A DNA stretch of 64,000 bases from an uncultured Collinsella sp. (GTDB taxonomy: Bacteria; Actinomycetota; Coriobacteriia; Coriobacteriales; Coriobacteriaceae): positions 35,762-99,761 of the forward strand of contig CABVAC010000003.1 in NCBI GenBank assembly GCA_902496275.1. The letters run 5' to 3'. The position numbers and the translations under genes are program-made. A model generated the notes under the pieces. That model saw only the letters and a list, made by a program, of their open reading frames with translations. It had not been told where the DNA came from and did not search any database. This document shows, piece after piece, positions 7,700-16,297 of the stretch (within the stretch, counting starts at the first letter, position 1; the number at the start of each line of letters is the position of its first letter).

Positions 7700-8492
7700 A
7701 GCTCAGCAGCATGCGGTCGTTGGCGAGCTCGCCGCCCGAGACCTCCTCGAACTTCTGCAGCAGGTCGGCCACGGTGAGCGATTTCTTCTCATCGCCCGCC
7801 ACGTCGTAGATCACGTGGCCCTCGTGCATCATGATCAGACGGTTGCCCAGACGGATGGCGTCGTTCATGTTGTGCGTGACCATAAGCGTGGTCAGGTGGT
7901 TCTCGTCGACGATCTCCTCGGTCAGGTTAAGCACCTTAGAGGCCGTCTTGGGGTCGAGGGCCGCGGTGTGCTCGTCGAGCAGCAGCAGGCGTGGCCTGGT
8001 GAGCGTGGCCATCAGCAGGGTGAGTGCCTGGCGCTGGCCGCCCGAGAGCAGGCCGACCTTGGCATTGAGGCGTGTGTCCAGACCAAGGTCCAGGCGCTTG
8101 AGCAGCTCAACGTACTCGTCCTTCTCGGCCTTGGTGACGCCCCACGAAAGGCCGCGACGCTGGCCGCGACGCTTGGCGAGGGCCAGGTTCTCGGCGATCT
8201 GCATGTCGGCAGCGGTACCGCGCATGGGGTCCTGAAACACGCGGCCCAGGTACTTGGCGCGCTGCGACTCGCTCAGGCGCGAGATATCGGTCCCGTCGAG
8301 CTCAATAACGCCCGAATCGAGCGGGTACACGCCGGCGATCATGTTGAGCAGCGTGGACTTGCCGGCGCCATTGCCGCCGATCACGGTTACAAAGTCGCCG
8401 TCATTCAGGGTGAGGTCGACGCCGGTGAGCGCGCGCTTCTCGGTGACGGTGCCCTTGTTAAAGGTCTTCTTGACGTGCGAGAGCTTAAGCAT
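7698..8492 (-). CDS. ABC transporter ATP-binding protein
   Basis: The 264-residue nucleotide-binding domain has Walker A GGNGAGKST (39-47), signature LSGGQRQ (149-155), Walker B LLLLD with E174 (169-174) and the H-loop at H207. It energises the importer formed with the permease and lipoprotein encoded just upstream. The ATG at 8492 is chosen because GGGAG lies 9 bases before it, whereas the in-frame ATG at 8501 directly touches that site. The start overlaps the permease stop by 8 bases, which shows operon structure. The 3' end runs into a GGGACAG hairpin. The set resembles the TrpXYZ-type importers for aromatic amino acids, but the substrate is not proven. Confidence 0.9.
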   Translation of the reverse strand: MLKLSHVKKTFNKGTVTEKRALTGVDLTLNDGDFVTVIGGNGAGKSTLLNMIAGVYPLDSGVIELDGTDISRLSESQRAKYLGRVFQDPMRGTAADMQIAENLALAKRRGQRRGLSWGVTKAEKDEYVELLKRLDLGLDTRLNAKVGLLSGGQRQALTLLMATLTRPRLLLLDEHTAALDPKTASKVLNLTEEIVDENHLTTLMVTHNMNDAIRLGNRLIMMHEGHVIYDVAGDEKKSLTVADLLQKFEEVSGGELANDRMLLS

Positions 8493-9408
8493 CTGCCTCA
8501 TCTCCCTTCGTGTAGGAGCTGCGGAGCTTATAGCGCTCCCAAACCACGGGCACGCACAGGGCCACAGCGACAATTACGGCGGAGAGCAGCTTCATGTCGT
8601 TGGCGTCCATGCCCAACTGCAGCACGATGGCGCGGATAAGGAAGTACACCACGGAGCCAAAGACGGCGGAGGCAAGACGGACGCTAAACTGCGTGAGGCC
8701 GCCGGGCAGCAGACGGCCGAGCACCTCGCCGATAACAATGGCGGCAAGACCGATAACGATGGCACCGGTGCCCATACCAATGTCGGCATACTTTTGGCTC
8801 TGGCAGATGAGCGCGCCCGAAAGGCCGATGAGGGCGTTGGAGAGCACGAGGGCGATCATCTTGGTGGAGTTGGTGTTGACGCCCAGAGCGCGGATCATGT
8901 ACTCGTTGTTGCCGGTGGCGCGCAGCGCCGAGCCGATCTCGGTGCCAAAGAACCAATACAGGATGGCAACGATAGCCGCGGCGAGCAGGATGCCCAAGAT
9001 GATGGCAACGGTGGACTGCGGCAGACCGGTCATATTGCTGACGGCCGAGAACACGGTGCCCTTGGCAAGAATGGGCGTATTGGACTTACCCATGATGCGC
9101 AGGTTGATGGACCACAGGCTGATCTGGGTGAGGATTCCGGCGAGGATCGCGGGAATCTCGAAGACGGTGGTCAGAATGCCCGTGACAGCGCCCGCGATGG
9201 CGCCGGCGCACATGCCGGCCAGCACGGCGAGCAGCGGGTCGACGTTATTGTTGACGATGAGCACGGCGCAAACACAGCCGCCGAGGGCAAAGCTGCCGTC
9301 GCAGGTCATATCGGGGATGTCGAGCAGGCGGAACGTGATAAACACGCCGAGCACCATGATGCCCCAGAGGACGCCCTGCGAAACGGCGCCCTGCAATGCA
9401 ATGAGCAT
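8485..9408 (-). CDS. ABC transporter permease
   Basis: A 307-residue membrane protein with about eight to nine hydrophobic segments, of the branched-chain amino acid permease type (LDIPDMTCDGSFALGG near residue 30 is typical of the subgroup paired with ABC_sub_bind lipoproteins). AGGAGG lies 8 bases before the ATG. It forms the membrane channel for the adjacent ATPase and binding protein. A gap of about 200 bases with a hairpin separates it from the lipoprotein gene, which fits higher expression of the binding protein. Confidence 0.9.
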   Translation of the reverse strand: MLIALQGAVSQGVLWGIMVLGVFITFRLLDIPDMTCDGSFALGGCVCAVLIVNNNVDPLLAVLAGMCAGAIAGAVTGILTTVFEIPAILAGILTQISLWSINLRIMGKSNTPILAKGTVFSAVSNMTGLPQSTVAIILGILLAAAIVAILYWFFGTEIGSALRATGNNEYMIRALGVNTNSTKMIALVLSNALIGLSGALICQSQKYADIGMGTGAIVIGLAAIVIGEVLGRLLPGGLTQFSVRLASAVFGSVVYFLIRAIVLQLGMDANDMKLLSAVIVAVALCVPVVWERYKLRSSYTKGDEADA

Positions 9409-9510
9409 GCTTCATACCTCCTAGGATAGGGTGGACACGTGATTTTCCATAATAGCGGTAACACTGCATAAAAGAGCTGCGGCCGGATGTTTTGTCTCAT
9501 CCGTAACAAG

Positions 9511-9544
9511 CAGGGCGAACGCCGGTCTTTGGCGTCCGCCCCTG
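9511..9544 (-). terminator. Possible intra-operon attenuator hairpin
   Basis: An imperfect stem (9511-9523 with 9531-9544) lies between the lipoprotein gene and the permease gene. The following T run is weak. Confidence 0.35.
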
Positions 9545-9612
9545 TGGCTCAGATATTGAATAGCACGGCAACGGCGCGAGTATGGGCCCTAGGCACATCG
9601 CCGCGCATGCCG

Positions 9613-10593
9613 CTATGCGTCCAGAGCGGAGAGGTCGATGCCCAAGGCCTCGGCCATTTCGTCGTTCTTGACGACGACCAGGTCCTTGCTCGAGAGGTGC
9701 TTGATCGGCATATCCTCGGGCTTGGCCTCGCCCTTCAGAATCTTGACGGCCATCTCGCCCGCGGCGTAGCCCAGGTCCTCATAGTTGATGGAGAGGGTGA
9801 ACAGACCGCCGGCCTTGCACATGCCCTCCTCGCCAGTCACGAAGGGGAGCTTGTTCTCCTTGCAGATCTGGCCGACCTGCGAGGCACCCGCGGCGATGGT
9901 GTTGTCGGTGGGGGAGTACAGCGCGTCGACCTTGCCCACGGCAGACTCGACAACGGACTGGATCTCGTTAGAGCTCGAGACGGTGAAGTCGGTGTACTCG
10001 AGGCCCAGCTTGTCGAGTTCCTTCTTGGCGGCCTTAATCTGGACGTCGGAGTTGGACTCGGCGGTGCAGTAGAGCAGGCCGACCTTCTTAACGTCGGCCA
10101 AGACCTTCTGCATCATCTCGAGCTGCTCGGCGACCGGGGTGAGGTCGGAAGCGCCCGTGACGTTGGTGCCGGGCTTGTCGTTGTCCTGGACCAGGCCGGA
10201 AGCGGCGTAGTCGGTGATGGCGCAGCCAACGATGGGGATATCGGCCGTGGCGCCGGCGGCAGCCTGCGCGGCGGGCGTAGCGATGGCATAGATCAGGTCG
10301 ACGCCGTCGCCTACGAACTTGTCGGCAATGGACTTACACGTGGACTGGTCGTTCTGGGCGTTCTTCTGGTCGATCTTGACCTTGAGACCGCTCTTCTTGA
10401 TGGCCTTGACGAAGCCGTCGTTGGCGGCATCGAGCGCGGAGTGCTCGGTGAGCTGCAGAACGCCGATGGTGTAGTCGGAACCGGCGGCAGCAGAGCCGGA
10501 ACCAGAGTTGCCGCCGCATCCGGCGAGCGGGGCGAGCGCGAGCAGGCCGGCGGAGACCAGAAGGCTCCTGCGACTGATGGCGATGTCCTTCAT
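9613..10593 (-). CDS. ABC transporter substrate-binding lipoprotein (ABC_sub_bind family)
   Basis: The 326-residue protein starts MKDIAISRRSLL, with a hydrophobic stretch and lipobox LAGC (C26), so it is exported and anchored to the membrane; the RR pair could be a Tat-like feature. A GSGSAAAGS linker leads to the binding domain beginning YTIGVLQLTEHSALD, typical of ABC_sub_bind proteins (PF04392), some of which bind tryptophan or tyrosine. The start is chosen for GGGGG 7 bases upstream. It is the first gene of the importer operon, followed by the permease and ATPase. Confidence 0.9.
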   Translation of the reverse strand: MKDIAISRRSLLVSAGLLALAPLAGCGGNSGSGSAAAGSDYTIGVLQLTEHSALDAANDGFVKAIKKSGLKVKIDQKNAQNDQSTCKSIADKFVGDGVDLIYAIATPAAQAAAGATADIPIVGCAITDYAASGLVQDNDKPGTNVTGASDLTPVAEQLEMMQKVLADVKKVGLLYCTAESNSDVQIKAAKKELDKLGLEYTDFTVSSSNEIQSVVESAVGKVDALYSPTDNTIAAGASQVGQICKENKLPFVTGEEGMCKAGGLFTLSINYEDLGYAAGEMAVKILKGEAKPEDMPIKHLSSKDLVVVKNDEMAEALGIDLSALDA

Positions 10594-10656
10594 ATCATTA
10601 CCCCCAGTATAAAAATGGCTGGAAACACTGCACTGGGACAAAGTGCAAGTGGAACT

Positions 10657-10684
10657 ATAGTAGCGCTGATGTCCATTTTTACAA
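10657..10684 (-). promoter_or_regulatory. Promoter of the ABC importer operon
   Basis: On the minus strand TTGTAA (10684-10679) and TACTAT (10662-10657) are separated by 16 bp, about 65 bases before the lipoprotein start codon. Confidence 0.45.
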
Positions 10685-10753
10685 CAGCCTGGCGGGTTTT
10701 TTAATACAGAATCGGATGGGCGGTACGGGTAGTCGAATGGGCGGCGGAGGGTC

Positions 10754-11542
10754 TTATGCGACGGAGGAGGCGTCGTCCTCCTCGTCGAGGGCGGCGAAGA
10801 GCTTCTTGCCGTCGAGGAGACGTGTGGTGACGTTTCTCATGCGGCCAATCTCTACGGTGCGCAGCGTGTCATCGGCACCTCGGGCGTCATAGACCGTTCC
10901 CAGCAAATACGAGATGCCATCGCGCTGCCTGATGGCAAAGGGGCGGAGTGTCATCCGTGCTACTTCGGTTTCGCCACGTGCCGTGACGCTCGAAATATCA
11001 AAACTCACCGTGGTTCCATGGTCGATGGCCTGCTCGACGAGCTCGCACGTGTCGATGCGCTTGATGGGCGTGCGTGTTGCCTTGGTAGCCTTGCTGCCTG
11101 CGCTCGGAACGGGTTCGGGTGTATCGAGGTAGCCGCGAACGTCGGCACTCGCCATGGCAACTAAGTGCTGCGCCATGCTCTTGCGGATAGCGATAGGCGT
11201 GGAGCGGTTGCGCATGACCATACCGTGGAGCCGGATGATCTCTTCATCGGTGAGCGGGCGGGTAAGAAGTTTGTAGCCCACGCCGCGTTTGTACTCAATT
11301 TCGTATCCGGCATGGCGAAGCGCGGAGATGGCGGTGTAGATGCTGCGCCGCGCCGCCGAGATGGGCATGCGGGCGGGGTCGTCGGGATGGGAGAGGCGCC
11401 GGATCAGCTCATCGGAAAGTATGGCCTTGTCTTCGCCGGTGTTTTCGCTCAAGAGCTGCAGGATGCGAACGGCGCGATAGGCTGCCATCGAGGCGGCGCC
11501 TCTCGTCGTGGTGTCGTAGGTTTCAACAGCGGCTTCGGTCAT
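10754..11542 (-). CDS. WYL-domain transcriptional regulator
   Basis: The 262-residue protein has an N-terminal winged-helix region (AYRAVRILQLLSENTG...SIYTAISALRHAGYEIEYKRGVGYKLL) and a C-terminal part with RQRDGISYLLGTVYDA, where SYLLG replaces the WYL core, followed by EIGRMRNV. Such regulators sense small ligands or nucleic acids. A GTG nine bases upstream is too close to the AAAGGA site, so the ATG at 11542 is used. It is encoded on the same strand just upstream of the ABC importer and may control it, but they do not share an obvious transcript. Confidence 0.75.
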   Translation of the reverse strand: MTEAAVETYDTTTRGAASMAAYRAVRILQLLSENTGEDKAILSDELIRRLSHPDDPARMPISAARRSIYTAISALRHAGYEIEYKRGVGYKLLTRPLTDEEIIRLHGMVMRNRSTPIAIRKSMAQHLVAMASADVRGYLDTPEPVPSAGSKATKATRTPIKRIDTCELVEQAIDHGTTVSFDISSVTARGETEVARMTLRPFAIRQRDGISYLLGTVYDARGADDTLRTVEIGRMRNVTTRLLDGKKLFAALDEEDDASSVA

Positions 11543-11716
11543 CGTGCCCACGTCCTTTCCGTTTTGGGTGGCGACGGTATGGAGCCTAGGACGCGGGGCT
11601 TTCCCAGGGGCGCAGGGCGCTCTGGGCGGTCGGTAGTCGTCGGCAAACGGCGGGTTGAGTTTTCAACAGCCCTACTCAACTGACCAAAAACTTGCCAAAA
11701 GCTTGACGGATGCTGT

Positions 11717-11754
11717 TGAAAAAAGCGTCTCTCGACCGATGTCGAGAGACGCTT
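11717..11754 (-). terminator. Terminator of asnS
   Basis: A perfect 14-bp stem (11723-11736 with 11741-11754) with loop CGAT is followed by T residues on the minus strand, 46 bases after the asnS stop. Confidence 0.88.
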
Positions 11755-11800
11755 ATGCGATGAGCGTTGGCGTGTGGCGACGCGAGCTAGCGTCCGACGA

Positions 11801-13204
11801 TTAGAAGTCGGCGTTGCCCACGGTGCGCGGGTGCGGCAGGACGTCGCGGATGTTGCCCACGCCGGTCAGATACATGACCAAGCGCTCGAAGCCCAGACCG
11901 TAGCCGGCGTGCTTGCAGGAACCGTAGCGGCGCAGGTCAAGGTAGTACTTGTACTGCTCGGGATTCATGCCCAGATCCTTGATGCGGGCCTCGAGCAGAT
12001 CCAGGCGCTCCTCGCGCTGGGAGCCGCCGATAATCTCGCCGATACCGGGAACCAGGCAGTCGGCGGCGGCGACGGTCTTGCCGTCCTCGTTCATGCGCAT
12101 GTAGAACGCCTTGATCTCGGCCGGGTAGTCGGTCACGAAGGTCGGGCGCTTAAAGTGCTCCTCGGTCAGGAAGCGCTCGTGCTCGGTCTGCAGGTCGATG
12201 CCCCAGCTGACGGGGTAATCAAACTGGTGGCCAGCAGCGACTGCCTGCTCCAGGATCTCGACGGCCTCGGTGTAGGTAACGCGGGCAAAGTCGGAGTTGG
12301 CGACATGGTCCAGGCGCTCGAGCAGACCCTTGTCCACAAACTTGTTGAGCATATTGAGCTCGTCGGGGCAGGTTGCCATGACGTCCTTGAGGACGTACTT
12401 GAGCATGGCCTCGGCGTTATCCATGTAGTCGTTCAGGTCGGCAAAGGCCATCTCGGGCTCGATCATCCAAAACTCGGCGGCGTGGCGCGTGGTGTTGGAG
12501 TTCTCGGCACGGAAGGTGGGGCCAAAGGTGTACACGTCACCAAAGGCCATGGCAAAGTTCTCGGCATTGAGCTGGCCGGACACGGTGAGGCTTGCATGCT
12601 TGCCAAAGAAGTCCTGGCTCCAGTCGACCTCGCCGGACTCGGTGAGGGGCGGATTTTTGGGGTCGAGCGTGGTCACGCGGAACATCTCGCCGGCGCCCTC
12701 GCAGTCACTCGTGGTGATGATGGGGGTGTTGACGTAGACAAAGCCCTGCTCCTGGAAGAAGCGGTGGATGGCGGCAGCCGCGACAGAGCGGATGCGGAAC
12801 ACGGCGCGGAACAGGTTGGTGCGCGGGCGCAGGTGCTGCTGGGTGCGCAGGAACTCGACGGTTGCGCGCTTCTTCTGCAGCGGGTAATCCGGGGCGCTCG
12901 TGCCCTCGACCTCGATGGAGGTGGCAGAAAGCTCGAAAGGCTGGGGCGCATCGGGGGTCAGCTTGACGGTGCCGGTGCAAATGAGTGCGGCCGAGACGTT
13001 TTGATGGGCGATCTCGTCGTAGTTGTCGAGTGCCTCGCGGTTCATGACGACCTGCAGGTCGCGGAAGCAGCTGCCGTCGTTGAGCGTAACAAAGCCAAAG
13101 TTCTTCATGTCGCGGACGGACTTGACCCAGCCGGCGACGGTGACGGTCTGGCCGCCGAGCGACTCGGCATCGGCATAGAGCTGCGCGATTTTGGTGCGGT
13201 TCAC
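11801..13204 (-). CDS. asnS: Asparaginyl-tRNA synthetase
   Basis: AsnRS charges tRNA-Asn with asparagine. The 467-residue protein starts VNRTKIAQL, carries an N-terminal OB-fold anticodon-binding domain ([24 protein letters not shown]), and then the class II catalytic core with motif 2 ([21 protein letters not shown]) and motif 3 ([15 protein letters not shown]). The reading frame continues upstream, but the GTG at 13204 lies just after GGGAGG and gives the family length (466 in E. coli); the frame's upstream ATGs would add an unlikely extension. It is a single-gene unit with its own terminator. Confidence 0.94.
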   Translation of the reverse strand: MNRTKIAQLYADAESLGGQTVTVAGWVKSVRDMKNFGFVTLNDGSCFRDLQVVMNREALDNYDEIAHQNVSAALICTGTVKLTPDAPQPFELSATSIEVEGTSAPDYPLQKKRATVEFLRTQQHLRPRTNLFRAVFRIRSVAAAAIHRFFQEQGFVYVNTPIITTSDCEGAGEMFRVTTLDPKNPPLTESGEVDWSQDFFGKHASLTVSGQLNAENFAMAFGDVYTFGPTFRAENSNTTRHAAEFWMIEPEMAFADLNDYMDNAEAMLKYVLKDVMATCPDELNMLNKFVDKGLLERLDHVANSDFARVTYTEAVEILEQAVAAGHQFDYPVSWGIDLQTEHERFLTEEHFKRPTFVTDYPAEIKAFYMRMNEDGKTVAAADCLVPGIGEIIGGSQREERLDLLEARIKDLGMNPEQYKYYLDLRRYGSCKHAGYGLGFERLVMYLTGVGNIRDVLPHPRTVGNADF

Positions 13205-13311
13205 GTATCCTCCCATAACGGTTGAATGATAGTTATCCATACAGTTCGATATTCTAGCAGCTCGGCTCATTTGAGCTATACAGATAAAGCATTGGCGGGA
13301 TGGTTTTTCAA

Positions 13312-13348
13312 ACGAAAAGCGCCCGCGGCCAAATGGTCGCGGGCGCTT
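13312..13348 (-). terminator. Terminator of the EIIA gene
   Basis: A 14-bp stem with one wobble pair (13317-13330 with 13335-13348) is followed by CTTTTCGTTT on the minus strand. Confidence 0.85.
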
Positions 13349-13385
13349 GACGAGGTGCCTTTTGGCTGTGTGGCGTGGGGCCTGG

Positions 13386-13949
13386 CTACTTGGTCTTGGC
13401 AACCAGCAGCGGGTCGCCAAGCTTGACGAGCGGGTTGCCGCCGATAAGCGTTCCAGACTCGCCGACATGGTCGATGCTCTTAAGACGATCGAGCTCGGAG
13501 ACGATGACGGTCACGATGTCCTCGTGACCAGCGGCCTTAATGGCCTCGCGGTCGAAGCTGATGAGCGGCTGGCCTGCCTTGACCACATCGCCCATCTCGA
13601 CAAAGCGGGCAAAACCCTTGCCGTTCATTTCCACGGTGCCCAGGCCAACATGGATGAACACGCGCAGGCCGTCCTCGGTGATCATGCCGATGGAGTGGTT
13701 GGTGACAGTGGTGGCACCGATGCGGCCGTTGGCGGGCGCATAGATGGTGCCGGTAATGGGCTCGATGCCATAGCCCTGGCCAAGCATGCCCGAGGCGATC
13801 GTCTCGTCGGGAACCTCGTTCAGGTTGACGAGCACGCCGTTGACGGGGGCATAGATGACGCCTTCGCGGGTAGCGAAGCTTGCTGCGGGCGGAACGGACG
13901 CCTCGCCGGTCGAGGTGAAGGTGGACTTAAGCGAATCGAGCAGACCCAT
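13386..13949 (-). CDS. PTS glucose-type EIIA protein
   Basis: The 187-residue protein is a stand-alone EIIA-Glc-type domain. It has the conserved APVNG near the start, THSIGM-like NHSIGMIT, and [21 protein letters not shown] with the phosphorylated histidine in FIHVG. The phosphate comes from HPr and goes to a sugar-specific EIIB, so it links sugar uptake with regulation. A GGAGG site lies 5 bases before the ATG giving MGLLDSLKS. No EIIB, EIIC or HPr gene is adjacent; an orphan EIIC lies at 52 kb. Confidence 0.9.
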   Translation of the reverse strand: MGLLDSLKSTFTSTGEASVPPAASFATREGVIYAPVNGVLVNLNEVPDETIASGMLGQGYGIEPITGTIYAPANGRIGATTVTNHSIGMITEDGLRVFIHVGLGTVEMNGKGFARFVEMGDVVKAGQPLISFDREAIKAAGHEDIVTVIVSELDRLKSIDHVGESGTLIGGNPLVKLGDPLLVAKTK

Positions 13950-13995
13950 AGTTGCCTCCAACTTAAATAGGCGCATATCGCGCGTTTGGTTTGCC

Positions 13996-14007
13996 GGAAA
14001 CGTTTCA
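13996..14007. promoter_or_regulatory. Possible LacI/CcpA-type operator
   Basis: GGAAACGTTTCA is a near-palindrome centred on ACGT, in the divergent gap between the EIIA gene and the esterase gene. This form is used by LacI-family regulators; assignment is inference. Confidence 0.35.
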
Positions 14008-14192
14008 CATGTGTTTCGCGGCTTGGTCAACGCCCCTATTCTACGCTGCTCAACGATACCTCTGAACTGGGATTATGTGATATATCAGTTGAAGGGAAAC
14101 TTATTGCCGGAGTGTTTCTGCGCCACGGGTTCAAGTGGGGTACGCTTGAAGGCGAAAAACAAGGGCGCATAATTTGCGCGAAGGGAGCACAT

Positions 14193-15092
14193 ATGATTGT
14201 CGAGAACCATGCGCTGTGGGGCGAGGAGCCGACCGAGGATTATCCGGCGACGTTTACGTATTTGGGTGCCGAGCCGTTGCCCGATAAACCGAATGGCCGC
14301 CGCCCCGCGGTGATTATCTGTGGCGGAGGTGCGTTTACGCATATCGCTCCGCATGAGCAGGATCCTGTGGCGTTTGCGTTTTTGGATCACGGTTACCAGG
14401 CCTTTGTGCTCAACTATGTCACGAGTTCTACGGGTGACGTGAGCTTTCCGCACCCCCAGGCAGATCTTGCCAAGATGGTCGCCACGGTGCGCGCCAACGC
14501 CGACGAGTGGCATGTCGATCCTAAGCGCGTGTGCGTCGTGGGCTTTTCTGCTGGCGGCATGATTTGCGCCTCGCTGGCAACACAGTGGAAGACCGGCCCC
14601 TTTGCGGCACTTGCCGGGGCGCGTCCGGACGACATTCGTCCCGATGCCGTGGTGCTGGGCTATCCATTGCTCGACTTTGCCTATGTGCGCGACATGCAGA
14701 CGCGCGATCCGCGCATTGACTTGCGTGTGCCCAAGACGGGCGGCAAGACGGGGCGCGATTTGCTCAACGACTACCTGTCGATGGTGACGGGCGGCGAGGC
14801 AACTGACGAGCATCTGGCCGACATCTGCCCCACCACGCATGTTTCGCGTCAGATGCCACCGACCTTTGTGTGGGGCGTGTCCGACGACAAGACGGCGCCG
14901 ATCGCGCAGGTCTACCCGTTTGCGCAGCGCATGGCCGAGGAGGGCGTTGCATGCGAGATGCACGTCTTCGACCAGGGTGGTCACGGCCTTTCGCTCGGCA
15001 ACGCCAACACCGCGGTCGACAACGAGGACAAGCAGGTGGCAGTCCGTCCCTGGATCCGCCTAGCCTTCCGCTTTCTGGAGCGCCATCTGTAA
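14193..15092 (+). CDS. Alpha/beta hydrolase, acetyl-esterase-like
   Basis: A 299-residue cytosolic hydrolase. It shows the oxyanion segment IICGGGAFTH (41-50), the nucleophile elbow GFSAGG with S119, a likely acid D231 or D232 (GVSDDKTAP) and histidine H264 (GGHGLSLGN), in the usual order. Relatives include BD-FAE-type esterases that deacetylate sugars or polysaccharides, but the substrate is unknown here. AAGGGAG lies 5 bases before the ATG. The frame is open further upstream, which is not considered part of the gene. It is divergent from the EIIA gene and convergent with a GntR regulator. Confidence 0.88.
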   Translation: MIVENHALWGEEPTEDYPATFTYLGAEPLPDKPNGRRPAVIICGGGAFTHIAPHEQDPVAFAFLDHGYQAFVLNYVTSSTGDVSFPHPQADLAKMVATVRANADEWHVDPKRVCVVGFSAGGMICASLATQWKTGPFAALAGARPDDIRPDAVVLGYPLLDFAYVRDMQTRDPRIDLRVPKTGGKTGRDLLNDYLSMVTGGEATDEHLADICPTTHVSRQMPPTFVWGVSDDKTAPIAQVYPFAQRMAEEGVACEMHVFDQGGHGLSLGNANTAVDNEDKQVAVRPWIRLAFRFLERHL

Positions 15093-15118
15093 GAGGACGG
15101 GCATCCCAGCCCTTCAAT

Positions 15119-15187
15119 AACTTGCGGTGAAATAGCTCCGATCTGGGGCATCAACCAGCCCATCCAGGAACTATTCCACCGCAACTT
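15119..15187. repeat. TTGCGGTGGAATAG inverted repeat, copy 1
   Basis: Arms AACTTGCGGTGAAATAGCTCC and GGAACTATTCCACCGCAACTT enclose a spacer of about 30 bases, directly after the esterase gene. The same arms recur as a perfect repeat at 22977-23043. The two copies have unrelated spacers. Confidence 0.75.
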
Positions 15188-15206
15188 TGTTTTTGATGTC
15201 CCGTCT

Positions 15207-15376
15207 GGAAACTGCATCCCAGTTCCCCCTTCAAGGTGGGACACGGTTTCCCATAGGGCCTCGATTTGGAAACCACATCCCGTTTCGAGCTCAAATTCTG
15301 GGTCGCAGTTTCCTCGAGGGGCCCCGTTGGGAAACTGCGACCCGTTTCGAGCGGGAATAACGGGACGCGCTTTCCG
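15207..15376. repeat. Inverted-unit array 1 (period about 61-62 bp)
   Basis: Forward units of the type GGAAACYRCRWCCC start at 15207, 15268 and 15330. Inverse units lie between them at about 15237, 15299 and 15362. One pair forms a perfect 14-bp hairpin (15300-15313 with 15330-15343). The array fills the gap between the convergent esterase and GntR genes. Confidence 0.75.
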
Positions 15377-15391
15377 CAAGGGCATCGTTTC

Positions 15392-16042
15392 CTACCAGAC
15401 GGTGAACTGGGCGTTTTCTGTGTTCCAATGGACATCGCGAACGTAGTCGCGCACGCCCGTCGCATCTCGTGCTTCGAACAACTCAAGAATATGAGCATGT
15501 TCGTTGTTGGCTTTATTGAGCAGTTTGCACGCCGTCTCCTGGTCGACAGTCTCGTAATCGCGCTTGATAAAGCAGCGCTCGAGCTGCGAGATCATATCGC
15601 GCAGACGGTCGTTGCCGCAGCGGTTGAAGTACGTTAGATGAAAGTCTCGCTGAATGTCGTCGTACTTTCGGATGAGACCGCCTTGGATCGCGAGGTCCAT
15701 GGAGCCGACGAGAAATTTAAGCTGCGTAATGTCATCGTCGGTTAGGTTCGGACAGGCGAGATATGCGGCCTGCCCGTCGAGCGGCCCCATAATCTCAAAG
15801 ACTTCAACGGCGTTTTGCTGATCGAACCCACGGACGCGGAATCCGCGGCGGGGGAGATTGTCCAGATAACCGTCGCTTGCGAGCTGGATGAGCGCTTCGC
15901 GGACCGGCGTGCGCGACACGCCCATGGCGTCGCAGATCGCTTGCTCGCTCAGCCGGTCGCCGGCCGAAAGCTCGCCGGCGTCAATACGGCTCGAAATGTA
16001 GTCGTATACGTGGTCTTTCAGGGGCCTTCTGAGCGTTTCCAT
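15392..16042 (-). CDS. GntR-family regulator (FadR subfamily, FCD domain)
   Basis: The 216-residue protein has an N-terminal winged HTH (LSEQAICDAMGVSRTPVREALIQLASDGYLDNLPRRGFRV, about residues 31-70) and an all-helical FCD ligand-binding domain with the D, H, H metal-site pattern (RDFHLTYFNRCGND and NNEHAHIL). It is divergent from the DDAH gene and the arginine/ornithine-type permease, with a palindrome in between, so it probably controls this group. The ligand may be an arginine-related compound; this is inference from context. Confidence 0.9.
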   Translation of the reverse strand: METLRRPLKDHVYDYISSRIDAGELSAGDRLSEQAICDAMGVSRTPVREALIQLASDGYLDNLPRRGFRVRGFDQQNAVEVFEIMGPLDGQAAYLACPNLTDDDITQLKFLVGSMDLAIQGGLIRKYDDIQRDFHLTYFNRCGNDRLRDMISQLERCFIKRDYETVDQETACKLLNKANNEHAHILELFEARDATGVRDYVRDVHWNTENAQFTVW

Positions 16043-16107
16043 GAGCCTATGTTCCTTAACGGTATATTTCTAAAAGCAAATACGTTTCACTTGAATAGCT
16101 CAGTTGA

Positions 16108-16113
16108 ATTATA
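16108..16113 (-). promoter_or_regulatory. -10 element for the GntR gene
   Basis: A consensus TATAAT on the minus strand lies 66 bases before the GntR start codon. The matching -35 region is poor. Confidence 0.4.
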
Positions 16114-16189
16114 GAACGACCAGCTAAATCATGCTACTTTGCGCCGATACGTAAGAATACGCTTACCGAAGAATACCTACCGTTCAGGA

Positions 16190-16206
16190 TTGTATACAAT
16201 ATACAA
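16190..16206. promoter_or_regulatory. Likely GntR operator
   Basis: TTGTATACAATATACAA contains the palindrome TTGTATACAA and a further TATACAA half. FadR-subfamily regulators bind sites of this kind. It lies in the divergent gap, nearer to the DDAH gene. Confidence 0.6.
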
Positions 16207-16297
16207 AACAGGAAAACCGCCCTAAGATAAAGCCATCGAAAGGAAGGCGGGCGCGAAGAAGTCCCGCTCTCTGCTAAGAGATCCAAGGAGGATCATC

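Noticed and set aside
10594..10753. T-box or amino-acid riboswitch before the ABC lipoprotein gene
   Set aside because: The leader is only about 60 bases and shows no T-box sequence or terminator.
15207..15376. CRISPR array
   Set aside because: Units are short, imperfect and alternate in orientation, and no cas genes are present in the window.
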